From Lantana camara (Eukaryota > Streptophyta > Magnoliopsida > Lamiales > Verbenaceae): a stretch of 64,000 bases of DNA. Shown here one piece after another: positions 32,966 to 43,790 of the stretch. The position numbers were made by a program, and so were the translations under genes. The stretch lies in contig CM074858.1 in the NCBI GenBank assembly GCA_037501455.1, forward strand, positions 87,456,501 through 87,520,500, in the 5' to 3' direction. Each line of letters starts with the position of its first letter. The first letter of the stretch is position 1. The notes beneath the pieces were generated by a model that searched no databases, was not told the origin of the DNA, and saw only the letters and a list, made by a program, of their open reading frames with translations.

Positions 32966-35900
32966 ACCTCTCCCCCTTAAAGAGAATCCGTCCTCGGATT
33001 AATTGCTCGTTCGGAAACAATGCGGGATAGAACTTTCTCATCTTCTCTTCCGTTTCCCACGTGGCTTCTTCTGTTTTATCACTTCGCCACAACACTTTCA
33101 CCAAGGGAAACCGCCTGTTCCGAAGTTCTTGAAATTTCCGATCCAGAATCTTAACTGGTTTCTGAACAAAAGTAAGATTCGGTTCAAGCTCAACTTCTTC
33201 AACCGGTATCACCACTGAATCATCGGGATAGTACTTCCAAAGTTGTGATACATGGAAGACATTATGAATACCCGTTAAACTTGGAGGTAAATCCAATCTG
33301 TAGGCTGTATCCCCGATTCTCTCCAGAATCTCATAGGGTCCCAAATAACGTGGATTCAGTATTCCTCCCTTTCCAATTCTGGTGAATCCTTTTCGAGGTG
33401 AGGCTTTCAAGAACACTCTATCCCCAACTTCGAACTTAAGATCTTTCCTTCGTTTATCTGCATAGCTCTTCTGTCGATCTTGAGTTGCTTTCATCCGTTG
33501 TCGGATAATTTGAACCTTTTCGATAGCATCCTGAATAGCTTTAGAAGGTTTTTCTTTCTTTTCCCCTCTTTTCACACCTTCCTGTTTGCTCCACTTCCAC
33601 TCTTCCAAATCGAAAAACAACGGGGATCGGCACTTTCTTCCATAAAGAAACTCATACGGTGCCATTTCTATAGAAGCTTGATAACTGTTATTGTAGGCGA
33701 ATTCAATCAAGGGCAATTGTTCATTCCATGAACTCGAGAAATCTAACGCACACGCCCTTAACATATCCTCAAGATATCTGATTAACCTCTCAGACTGCCC
33801 ATCAGTCTGTGGATGAAAAGCTGTACTGAACTGAAGCTTGGTCCCCAAACACTTCTGTAATTCTTGCCAAAATTTGGAAGTGTATCTCGGATCCCTGTCC
33901 GAGACAATGCTAACCGGCACCCCGTGTAACCGAACAATCTCATCACAATACCTCTTGGACAACTTGCTTATCTTATCCGACATCTGAATTGCAAGAAAAT
34001 ACGCTGATTTGGTCAGTCTGTCCACAATTACCCAGATGTCATCGAATCCACCCTTCACTCTGGGTAAACCAGATACAAAATCCATTGCTATCTGTTCCCA
34101 TTTCCATTCTGGAATAGGCAATGGTTTTAACAATCCTGACGGCTTCTGATGTTCAGCTTTCACTAACTGACAGGTCAGACATTGTTTCACATAATTCACC
34201 ACATCTCTCTTCAGCCCGTTCCACCAATAATACTGTTTCAAATCCAGATACATCTTATTTCCACCAGGATGCACTGAATAAGCGGTTTTGTGAGCTTCAT
34301 CTAGAATAGCCCTTCTCAACTCCTTTGGAACTACCACTCTATTCTTGAACCGGAAGATTCCAGTGTCATCAAATCCAAATGGACACTCAGAGTCTGATTG
34401 AGCCTTTTCAATCAATTTCTGAATCTCAGTATCTGTCCTTTGTGCCTCAAATATATGTTGCCTTAACCCTGGTCGTACTGAGATGTTACCAATACGAGCC
34501 TTTATCTTAACCAACTCCATTGGTTGTCCAATATTTACCTTTACATTAGATACACTAGCCTTCCTGCTCAATGCATCCGCCACCACGTTAGCCTTACCCA
34601 GGTGATACTTAATCACACAATCATAATCCTCGAGAGTTTCCATCCATCGACGCTGCCTTCTATTCAAATCCTTTTGAGAAAACAAGTACTGAAGACTCTT
34701 ATGATCGTTGAAAATCTCAAAAGAAGTTCCATACAGATAATGTCTCCACTTTCCTAAGGTAAAAATCACCGCTGCAAGTTCAAGGTCGTGAGTGGGATAA
34801 TTTTTCTCATGCTCTTTCAATTTCCTAGAGGCATAAGCAATTACTCTCCCATTCTGCATTAAAACACAACCTAAGCCTTCATGGGAAGCATCGGTATACA
34901 CCACAAACCCTTCAATACCTTTCGGAAGGCCTAGTATCGGTGCAGAAGTTAACTTATCTTTCAAGAGCTAAAAACTAGCTTCACACTTCTCATCCCATTT
35001 AAACTGAACCTCTTTCTTGGTTAATCGGGTCAACGGAGCCGCGATCTTGGAGAAATCCTTAACAAATCTTCGATAATAACCAGCTAAACCCAAGAAACTT
35101 CGAATCTCGGAGACATTCTTAGGACTCTACCACTGAGAAACTGCCTCTACCTTGGAAGGATCTACTTCCAACCCTTTGCTCGAAATAATGTGGCCCAGGA
35201 AACTTACCCTGTCAATCCAAAACTCACATTTACTGAACTTGGCATAAAGCTGATTATCTCTTAAAGTCTTCCACACCAATCTCAGATGACGAGCATGATC
35301 CTCTTCTGACCTTGAGTATACCAAAATATCATCAATGAAGATCACAACAAACTTATCGAGATAAGGACGGAAAATTCGATGCATCATGTCCATAAAAGTT
35401 GCCGGAGCATTGGTTAGCCCAAATGGCATCACCACGAATTCATAATGTCCATACCGGGTATTAAATCCTGTCTTAGGAATATCTTCCTCCTTAATCTTTA
35501 ACTGATAATATCCCTGACGTAAATCAAGCTTGGAATATACCCTTGACCCTTGTAGCATATCAAACAAATCTTCTATATGAGGCAAAGTATATTTATTCTT
35601 TACAGTCATCCGATTTAACTCCCGGTAATCAATACACATCCTCAGAGTTCCATACTTCTTCTTAACAAAGAGAACTGGTGCGCCCCACGGTGATGAACTT
35701 GGTCGAATATATCCATTTTTAAGGAGATCTTCCAACTGAACTTTTAACTCCTGTAACTCTGCCGGTGCCATTCGGTAAGGAGTCTTAGAATAAGGTTCAG
35801 ATCCTGGATATAAGTCTATTACAAATTCAATCTCTCGATCCGAAGGTAGAGAACCCAAAACTTCTGGAAACACCTCAAGATATTCCTTCACCACTTCTGT

Positions 35901-37487
35901 CTCTTCAAGTTTCGCCTGATCTTTTGGCTTATTCAAAATATAGGCGATATATCCTGTAGCTCCGTTCATTATCAACTTATGAGCTTCAGTGAATGACAAA
36001 AGAGGAGCAGTCTTTGATTCTTTCTCCCCTGTTACTTCGTCTCCCAACTTAACTATCTTGGTAAAACAATCAACTGTGGCGTGGTACCGAAATAACCAAT
36101 CCATTCCCAAAATAACCCCATATCTGTTCATCGGCATTACCACCAAATCTGCCTGATATTCTCTGCCTTCAAACCCAATCACACAATCTCTGACCACCTG
36201 ATCTGTCTCAAGACTTCCACCCAATGGCGAACTCACCACATAACAAGCATTTAAACACGTAACAGGCAAACACAGAGTATCAACTAATTTGCAAGATATA
36301 AAAGAATGAGTAGCGCCAGGGTCAAATAATGCATGTATGTTCGTGTTATGGATGCATATCGTACCTTCCACCATGGCATTGGGATTAGCTTCCACATCTT
36401 TCTCTTCACCCGCAAGGGCATATGCACGAACCGGTATCATGGGCCTCTGAGCTCCCGGTTGATAGCCTGGAGTCTTGTCTGGACAAGTGTTAGCCATATG
36501 TGTTACTTTCCCGCATATCAAACACTGACCCAACCTTTTTCTGCAGTTGTTATATGAATGAGTAGGGCCTCCGCAATATAAACATGGTGGCCTATCATGT
36601 CGAGGATCAAAAGAAGCTGGAGGTACTTGTGGCTTTGACGGTCCAGTTCCCGCAGCTCGAAACTTCTTATTCTGTCCTTGAAATAGTTGAGAGGGGGATA
36701 CCATAGGTCTTTTCCCTTTTCCAAATCCAGATCCTTGCCCCGTTTGCATTTGAGGAATGGGATCCTTTTTCTTGTATTCTTCTTCCTGTGTTAAAGCCCT
36801 TTGCACGGTATCAGCAAAAGACTCAAAGTTGTGACCTGCATGTCTGTGTCGAAAATCCTGTCTCATTCCAGAAATAAACTTCTTCGCCTTCCTCTTTTCA
36901 TCCCTTGTAATGTGAGGTGCATACTTGCCAAGCCTATTGAAAAGAGAAAGATATTGAGCCACCGTCCGAGTTCCCTGCTTTAAATCCATAAATTCTTGTT
37001 CCTTTCTTTCTCGAACGACCTCGGGCACAAAAGCTTCTCTGAATTCTCTTATAAAAACTTCCCAACTAACCGCTTCTCCTTCCACTTCAAGCTTTTCTCG
37101 AGTACGTTCCCACCAATCATACGCTTCTCCATCCAATTGAAAGATAGCGAATTGAGCCTTCTCTTGAGATGTAAATTGTCGAACACTGAAAATCCTCTCA
37201 ATTCTAGTCAACCATCCCTCTGATACAACATCATCAACAGAACCTGAAAACCTTGGAGGATTATAGCTCAAAAACAACCCGTGGTGATCTCTCGGGTTAT
37301 TAGGAGGGGGTGCTTGTTGCTCAGCTGTTGGTTGTATAGGAGGATCTTGAGCTCTTCTATGTTCAACTTAATTATACACGGCTTCCATAAAATGCTCCAT
37401 ATTCATAGGCGGTTGTGGAGGAGTAGGGGAACGATCTCTATGATGATGACGTCCTGGAGATCTCTCCCGATGTCTTCTACGAGCCAT
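32961..37487 (-). pseudogene. Tekay-3 gag-pol polyprotein, one frame, three internal stops
   Basis: It starts at the ATG at 37487 ([14 protein letters not shown]) and stays in one frame for about 1508 codons. Gag core: [48 protein letters not shown]. Knuckles: [14 protein letters not shown] and [14 protein letters not shown]. Protease: [58 protein letters not shown]. RNase [28 protein letters not shown]. Integrase: [33 protein letters not shown] and [10 protein letters not shown] as D, D, E. Chromodomain: [20 protein letters not shown]. Stops: 37368 (TAT to TAA), 35127 and 34968 (both CAG to TAG). The normal end after FPNEQ is lost (TGA to TTA), so the frame runs through the PPT to a TAA in the LTR. 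Confidence 0.93.
32966..32978 (-). other. Tekay-3 polypurine tract
   Basis: The minus strand reads AAGGGGGAGAGGT immediately before the 3' LTR, identical to the tract of Tekay-2. Confidence 0.9.
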
Positions 37488-37685
37488 CCTGTCCAATCAA
37501 ACACTAACATGCATGCCAGATTTAGTCCATGCGTGACAATGCAATGAATTCAATCAATTACAAAATCACGAATCAAAGCACATTATCACGCGAAAATGCA
37601 ATTACTTCACCTTAACAAATAATTCTTAAAGCCGAATGACCTAACTGACCCAACACGACACTAGAGCCCTGGTTTTGCAACCCTG

Positions 37686-37698
37686 GGCTCTGATACCA
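37686..37698 (-). other. Tekay-3 primer binding site (tRNA-iMet)
   Basis: The minus strand reads TGGTATCAGAGCC, complementary to initiator tRNA-Met, eight bases inside the LTR at 37707. Confidence 0.9.
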
Positions 37699-37706
37699 CT
37701 CAAGGA

Positions 37707-40634
37707 TGTAACGCCCGAGCACGAGACATCACATCCCCCGCACCATGACCCGACCCGTATATGAAATGGATTTCCATACACGTGCCAAATCATAGCGAAC
37801 GGGGACATACACACTCGCTAAGCCAGGCGGGACTAGCCTATAACTTAAACCCCAACAACAACAACCACAACAACAAAAGTAACAGAATAGCAGAAGCAAT
37901 AATTCATATTCCATATATCGAGCTATATGCTCTAGGTACCAACATTTATGTTCAAGTAAGATCAATACCAATACCAAATACATGTACGCTCGAATTCATA
38001 TACAATATCCAAAAAGATCATAAAGTGAGCATATGAGTGCAAAGGAAAGAAATGCTAAACACTATGCAAGACTCTCCCAGACTTGTATCCCGCCTAGCAT
38101 CCCTTCCTGCAAAAAGAACTGAAACAACTCCGGGTTCAGTCTTAGACAGACTGGTGGGTATAAAAACAGGCTTAATATCATAATATGGCGGAATTTAAAC
38201 ACATACATGCAAGTTATAATCCTTATTCGAGGTTTTAGAACAATTGTCCCCAAGCACGAAGTAAAATACAACGAATAGGATTATAACAGTTCATTTCATT
38301 CATTAGGTCTTTTGTGACCCTACGAGGGGGCGTGCATTATCTCCAACCACCACCTCGTGTAACTCATTAATCAATCATTTATTCATTCATTCATACATTA
38401 TATTCTTTCGTGCACATTCATTCGATCATTCATATACTCATTCTTCCTCCGGTTAGAGAACGGGTTTGCAAGGCCCGAACCCTCATTCATTGGTGCTAGA
38501 GGGGTACATGAATCCCTAAAAGCTCGGTTCCCCTTCTTTCACTAATCTCCTAGTGAAGCCTAGGTCACCGTAATTGATGGAACTAGTATATATGGATTCC
38601 CGTCAGCCCAAGCTTCCCCGGTTCACCAAATATACTAAGTCCCGGGCCCCCATTCAATTCTCGCCAAAACTTTTGGTAGGATTTGTAAACTAAAGGCTTA
38701 ACGTTAAAAACATTGATTCGTTGAAACTCAATATATATATTTATATAGTTTTGGCCAAAATCTGGCACATTAGGTGTTTTGGGTCATATCTTTAACTAAT
38801 AGAAGAAAAACCCAACTGGTAGACAAAAGAACCCGACAAAACCTCACTGCTCGACCTCGTCTCCCACTGGATCAATATCTGTGTGACAAAGGTAGTGTGA
38901 GACACAATTATGACCACATTTGACGCTCGGCTATGCAATAACATGCTATGGAATGCTTGAAACGTAATAACGTATCCAAATATGATCATGAACGTCATGG
39001 AATTCAATTAAACACATAATTCACCAAGTTTCGTTCAACATACGATAAAATCGTATTCATTCACGTTCATAGCGTTCATAGCTTTCATTCTTGCATTCAT
39101 GTAACTCTTGAGGTCATATATCAATCATAAAACATAGCTTTAATAGATTCACGTTGCATATAGTTCACGGATACGAACCATAAATGCAATACAAGCAATA
39201 AAAGAGTTCCCCCAAAGCTGCCAATTCAAACGACACGGTCGTGTTGAAATTTCAAAGGAATTGGACACGGCCGTGTCTGAGGTTAAAAAAATAAAATTCC
39301 CAAGTCGAGAGCTTGACACGGCCGTGTTGAGTTTTCAAAGTATTTGGACACGGCCGTGTCCGATTTTCTGAAAATATTTTTCCCAAGTCGAGCGCCTAAC
39401 ACGGCCGTGTCCATTTTCTGTTCAAAGATGACACGGCCGTGTCAGCTCGTCGTTTTGAAAGAGAAAACAGAGCAGAAGCTCTGTTTCTGCGAGGGAAAAG
39501 CTTTGAGGAGCAGGGCAGCAACAAGGAAGCTCTTATATTGCACTTAGACATATATCCAAGCCATAAAACTCATGCAAATTATATAACTCATTCATATTTA
39601 CAAGAATTCATGCTTAAAGTTGGCAAAAGATCATCCAAATTCCAAGCTTTCAACCATGGAAGCTTCAAGCTTCTTCAATGGCAATTCATACAATCATCAA
39701 CTAACATGGAATTCAAGGATATAGAAATGATAAGGAAGCTTCAAGCAACAATTTCCATGCCTCAAATCTCACTTTAAATCATGAAATCCAATGATCAAGA
39801 AACAAACCCCAAATAAACTATACATGCCCTTAATCAAACACATAATTCCCTAACTTCTATCATGCTTCACTTAGATGAAAATATAGAGGAGAAGATGGAG
39901 ATTATAAATCACCAATTACCTTGGAAGAAGTTGGAGGATTGATAACTCTTGAGCTCAAAGTTTGGAAGTTCAACAATGGAGGGTTTTTGGGGTTTCTCTT
40001 CTCTTCTTGTGGAGATGATGATCGATATGTGTGGATGCATGAGGAAGCAAATGCTGATATTTAGAGGAGAAATGGGTAGGATACGGGTCGATCCAAGTCC
40101 GGTTTGTTTCAAGAAAAGGGTTCAAAACAAATTATAATGTCGAGGCTATGGAAAGGTTCGTTGTCGAAGGCTCAAACGGTATCAAAAAGGTATAAGGTCA
40201 AGTTTAAGGAATAGGTATCGTCGAAATAAGTTCAACGGCGAAGACGGATCTCGATTTCGAGGTCCGGAGCTCAAGGTATCGCGAAAACCGTCCAGGGTTG
40301 CCTATTATTCAAATAGGTCCCTAAACTTTCAAAAAGTGGCAATTAAGCCCAAACTTAATTTCCAATTGAGTCCAAAACATTCAAATAAGTTACAATTAAA
40401 CCCTCGGATCACACGAAACACGTAATTTCATTCAATTACCACCAAATTCACGAAATCCACATTTCCACAAATTCATTCATATATTCATATCACACATTGG
40501 AATTCATATAAAATTTAAACAAATAATTCAAGTTATAAACGAATTCAATTAATAAATCAAATTATAACTCATATAATTAAATGTAAATGCGCACGTAACA
40601 CTTACTTGCACGTGTGAAAACACGGGGCGTTACA
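37707..40634 (-). repeat. Tekay-3 5' LTR
   Basis: On the plus strand it starts TGTAACGCCCGAGCACGAG and ends ACGGGGCGTTACA. It is close to 30025-32965 along its length, with small indels (for example a short loss near 38655 relative to the partner). It contains the palindrome array at 39232-39443. Confidence 0.95.
39232..39443. repeat. Array of six 14-bp palindromes, 83-bp period
   Basis: The first site at 39232 (GACACGGTCGTGTT) and the last at 39430 (GACACGGCCGTGTC) span 212 bp, as in the other three LTRs. Site sequences vary by one or two bases; the spacing does not. Confidence 0.85.
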
Positions 40635-40739
40635 TTCTATGACCTAAAACTCTTTACAAAAATTGTTGTTCAAAATTACCATTAGATCCCTTGATCACTA
40701 TTCATTTCATAAAATTAAGAATTTCTCGAAATACTTTTT

Positions 40740-42263
40740 TGTAACAACCCGCTCATCCTACAAATAAGGTACACCACGTTTCAACTTCCTTGTGTGTTTA
40801 ATTCGGTGATTTTGTGCTTTGCGTGGCCCTATTTTGAACTCTTTTAGAGCTTAGGGGCCTGTTTGTAATTTTCTCTTTTTAGGGGTTTTACGGTCATTTC
40901 TCGTTCGGTTGAGAGTTCGACCTTTTTGACCCCTGCTTCGCGTTCGGGGCAGTTAAACGAGTCCGTAGACTCTAAGTTTGCCTAATTTTGACGTCGTTTG
41001 CTCCTCCTTCCGACCGTTTTCGCGTACGAGGACCCGAGATAAATACCCAGATCCTTGTAATTCGTGCCAGAACTTCAGACCTCAGCTCTCTTTCTTCTTT
41101 TCCCGTGATGCAGTTACTGTACACACACACTCACGGTGTAAAAACATGCACAACTCCAAACTCGGCCTATAATCGACGGAATTTGACGAACCAATAGTCC
41201 ATTTCGGAGAGCTCGACGACGCGGTCACAACCGTACCAGTTTCGTGGCCTGAAAATGACCAGCGGCGGTGCAGTGGTGGTTCGAAGGTAGCGGGTTACGC
41301 CACCTCATCACCGGCGACAATCCGACGAGCTTTGTCGGCCAACAACCACCCTACCCCACGTTTTCCGACCTCTACATTCCATTTTCAGCCTCGGTTTGGC
41401 GTGAAAACCACCGCAAGTGGTGGTTCCAGCGAGGCAGCAGCGGCGCGGGTGTGGCGGCGATTTAAGGCTTTTCCGGCGAGTTTTTGGTGTCAGGTCCTTC
41501 AGAGAAGTTACTCATTTCGACCAGGCGAAGCTATTCGTGTAGGTCCCGGTTCACAAATCGGCCGTTGGTGGTGGATCGTGGCGGCGCAGCGGCGGTGCAA
41601 CGGAGGGGCTAGCTCTGGGGATATTTTTCGGCGACCTCTATAGGGGTTTCGTAGGTCTCGTTACGGGTAAGACAATGCCTCTTTCGGATTCGATTTTCGT
41701 TCACCGGTTTGGAAGTAATTTCAATTTGAAGATTTTAGGGTTTCGTGTTGTTAGATCTGAAATTGGAGGAGTTTGGCTTGGAATTTCCAGAAATTGATCG
41801 AGGATTTGGAACGAGCACGAGGAATACTTGCAAGAGTGAATTTTGGGGATTTTTCCGGCACTCTCCGGCGGCCCGCCACCGTTCCAACGGCTCCGGGGGC
41901 AGCGTTCCGGCGGTCTTCGGACAGTTTGTCCGCCTCGTTGTGGTGAGTCCAACGCCACCTTCCGTTCGTCAATCGGATGCCCGGTTGATTTGTTGTGATT
42001 TATTTTATATAATTTGAATATTTGAAATTAATTGTTTTGATTGCTAATTGCTTGATTTGTCGATCGAATTCATATTTTGTATCGCTTCCGCATTCAGGTT
42101 TTGCATATTTGCACTTGTACAGGGTTTAGGTACCGCCTAACTTAGGTTGGTTTTTCGTTTGTCACCCGTTCGCTGTGACTTGGTGCGTGTGCGGACTTTC
42201 CATTTCGTACACGTGTCGGGTCATAGTGCGGGGGAGTGGTGCCCCACCGCTTGGGGTGCTACA
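40740..42263 (+). repeat. Solo LTR of family F3 (1.52 kb)
   Basis: It starts TGTAACAACCCGCTC and ends TTGGGGTGCTACA. TTTTT flanks it on both sides (40735-40739, 42264-42268), so the duplication is low-complexity but consistent. Its interior is GC-rich between 41200 and 41960, with short open frames on both strands that show no known domain. A TATA-like GAGATAAATACCC lies at about 41035-41047. The U5 end, CACGTGTCGGGTCATAGTGCGGGGGA, is shared with Tekay LTRs, placing it near the chromoviruses. It is inserted in F1 copy A. Confidence 0.8.
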
Positions 42264-42934
42264 TTTTTCCTATCAAATATTACAGTCAAATGAATCCTTA
42301 AATCATTTTGAGAATTTTGATTTCATCTTCAACCCTAATTCCTATTCTAACTCCAGTAGCATCAAAAATCACTTCAAAACCTAGTTACTATTCTTACGGT
42401 AAACAACTTTTTATTCATTCACTTTTTGCTATTCAATATTATAGTCAAAACAATTCTTGAACTATTTTATGAATTTTCACACTCATACTCCAACCGTAGC
42501 TTATTTCATAAATATTTTTCCATTAGAAATCATTATTTTTACTATGATAATTTTTTCAACCTTTGAACTTCCTCATAGCTTCGTTTATATAATTTATCAT
42601 GATTTTTTCATAATCTCTAACGTCTTTAATTTTCAAACGAAAAACCTAAACGTCACACATTTATAATTATAACGAAGCTCATTTTACACTCATTCTTTCA
42701 CTACTTTTACCACTTCAAGCTCTCGTTTCTCGACTCTTGAATAAATTTTACATTATTTTATACTTATTTTTATTAAATATGACATCATCCATGACATCAC
42801 TTTCTTAAAATAGAAATGATAGGTGTGTGACATAAAATCCTCCACATTTCCTATATAATTTCCATATATATTTTTTGTGATTTAGAATTCTCCACATTTC
42901 TTACATATTTTTAGAAATTGCTCTTAGGTCCTTA

Positions 42935-43576
42935 CGGCATGATTGGTATGATGGAATGGGGTGGGAATGGAATGGGCATTACCGCGTCCATTCCTAAACC
43001 CATGATTGGTACCAAAACATGATTAGGAATGCTCATTCCCGCAGTAATGCCCATTCCCACAAGCATGGGATTAGCCATTCCTTTGGTCCCCCATGGTATT
43101 AGTCATTCTCAATGTTTAAAATTTATTATTATTTTTATATTGTCGTCACATATTTGTTAAATGAATATTATATTTTATTATTTTCATAAATAAAAATTAA
43201 ATACTAAAAATTTAATAAATTATATCAAATATGTGTAAATATAAATATATTATACATTTAAAAAACATATTCAAAATATTATTTTATTTATAAAATTTTA
43301 TAAATTCAAATATTTTATGAAGAATGAATTTTAAAATTTATATAAAAATTTATTTTTAAATATTAAGAAATATATTAAATACAATAAATAATTAATACAT
43401 ATATATCTCACAAACTCACTCTCACACTCACATATATATAGTACATATAATAAATGTCATATATATAACGGGTTCGATATAAAATAGTAATAATATATTT
43501 ATATATGAAATAAATATATAGTTACTCAAAATAAAGTACTTAAAATATATATTTAATATTAAAATAATTTTAATTA

Positions 43577-43614
<38 letters not shown>

Positions 43615-43769
43615 AAATAAGTTTAAAATTTGTATTTCATTCCTTACTTTATTACTTGGTGTACCAATCATAGCAATGCCATAATAAGATCATTCCATTC
43701 CTTTGTTCATTCCATTACAAAGTTCATTCCTTTCCTGGTTCATTCCATTCATTCATACCAATCATGCCA
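42935..43769. mobile_element. Harbinger-like MITE, TSD TTA
   Basis: Terminal inverted repeats: the left GGCATGATTGGTATGA and the right end, read on the minus strand, GGCATGATTGGTATGA, then GGAATG-type subterminal repeats on both sides. TTA flanks it at 42932-42934 and 43770-43772. TTA target sites are typical of PIF/Harbinger (Tourist-like) elements. The 835-bp interior is very AT-rich, with an (ATT)n stretch and no transposase. The ATTCCATTCC/GGAATGGAATG motif recurs many times at both ends, which may be the subterminal transposase-binding sites. Confidence 0.75.
43578..43610 (+). repeat. (ATT)11 microsatellite
   Basis: Uninterrupted ATT triplets inside the AT-rich core of the MITE. Confidence 0.9.
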
Positions 43770-43780
43770 TTAGTTCCTAC

Positions 43781-43790
43781 CTATAAATAC
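43781..43790 (+). promoter_or_regulatory. F1 LTR TATA box (copy A)
   Basis: CTATAAATAC, followed by a CT-rich leader (CTTCTCTCTGCCTCCC) and TCTCTCTTACAAGG. The inverted copy B has the same box at 51671-51680 followed by the same kind of leader. Conservation between two diverged copies supports a promoter. Confidence 0.65.

Larger units (their letters stand above)
30025..40634 (-). mobile_element. Tekay-3: full-length Tekay/Del chromovirus (10.61 kb)
   Basis: LTRs of 2941 bp (30025-32965) and 2928 bp (37707-40634) flank a 4.74-kb internal region with PPT, gag-pol and PBS on the minus strand. Target duplications TTCTA lie at 30020-30024 and 40635-40639. It is a close relative of Tekay-2 but a separate insertion, since the target sites differ. 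Its polyprotein keeps one frame from start to end, with only three internal stops. Of all elements in the window it is the nearest to intact. Confidence 0.95.

Noticed and set aside
17831..40634. Tandem duplication explaining Tekay-2 and Tekay-3
   Set aside because: Different 5-bp target duplications and different host sequences show separate insertions.
41332..41643. Open frame of 103 codons on the plus strand in a GC-rich stretch
   Set aside because: Overlapping open frames on both strands, composition-driven, and it lies fully inside a solo LTR with no domain signal.
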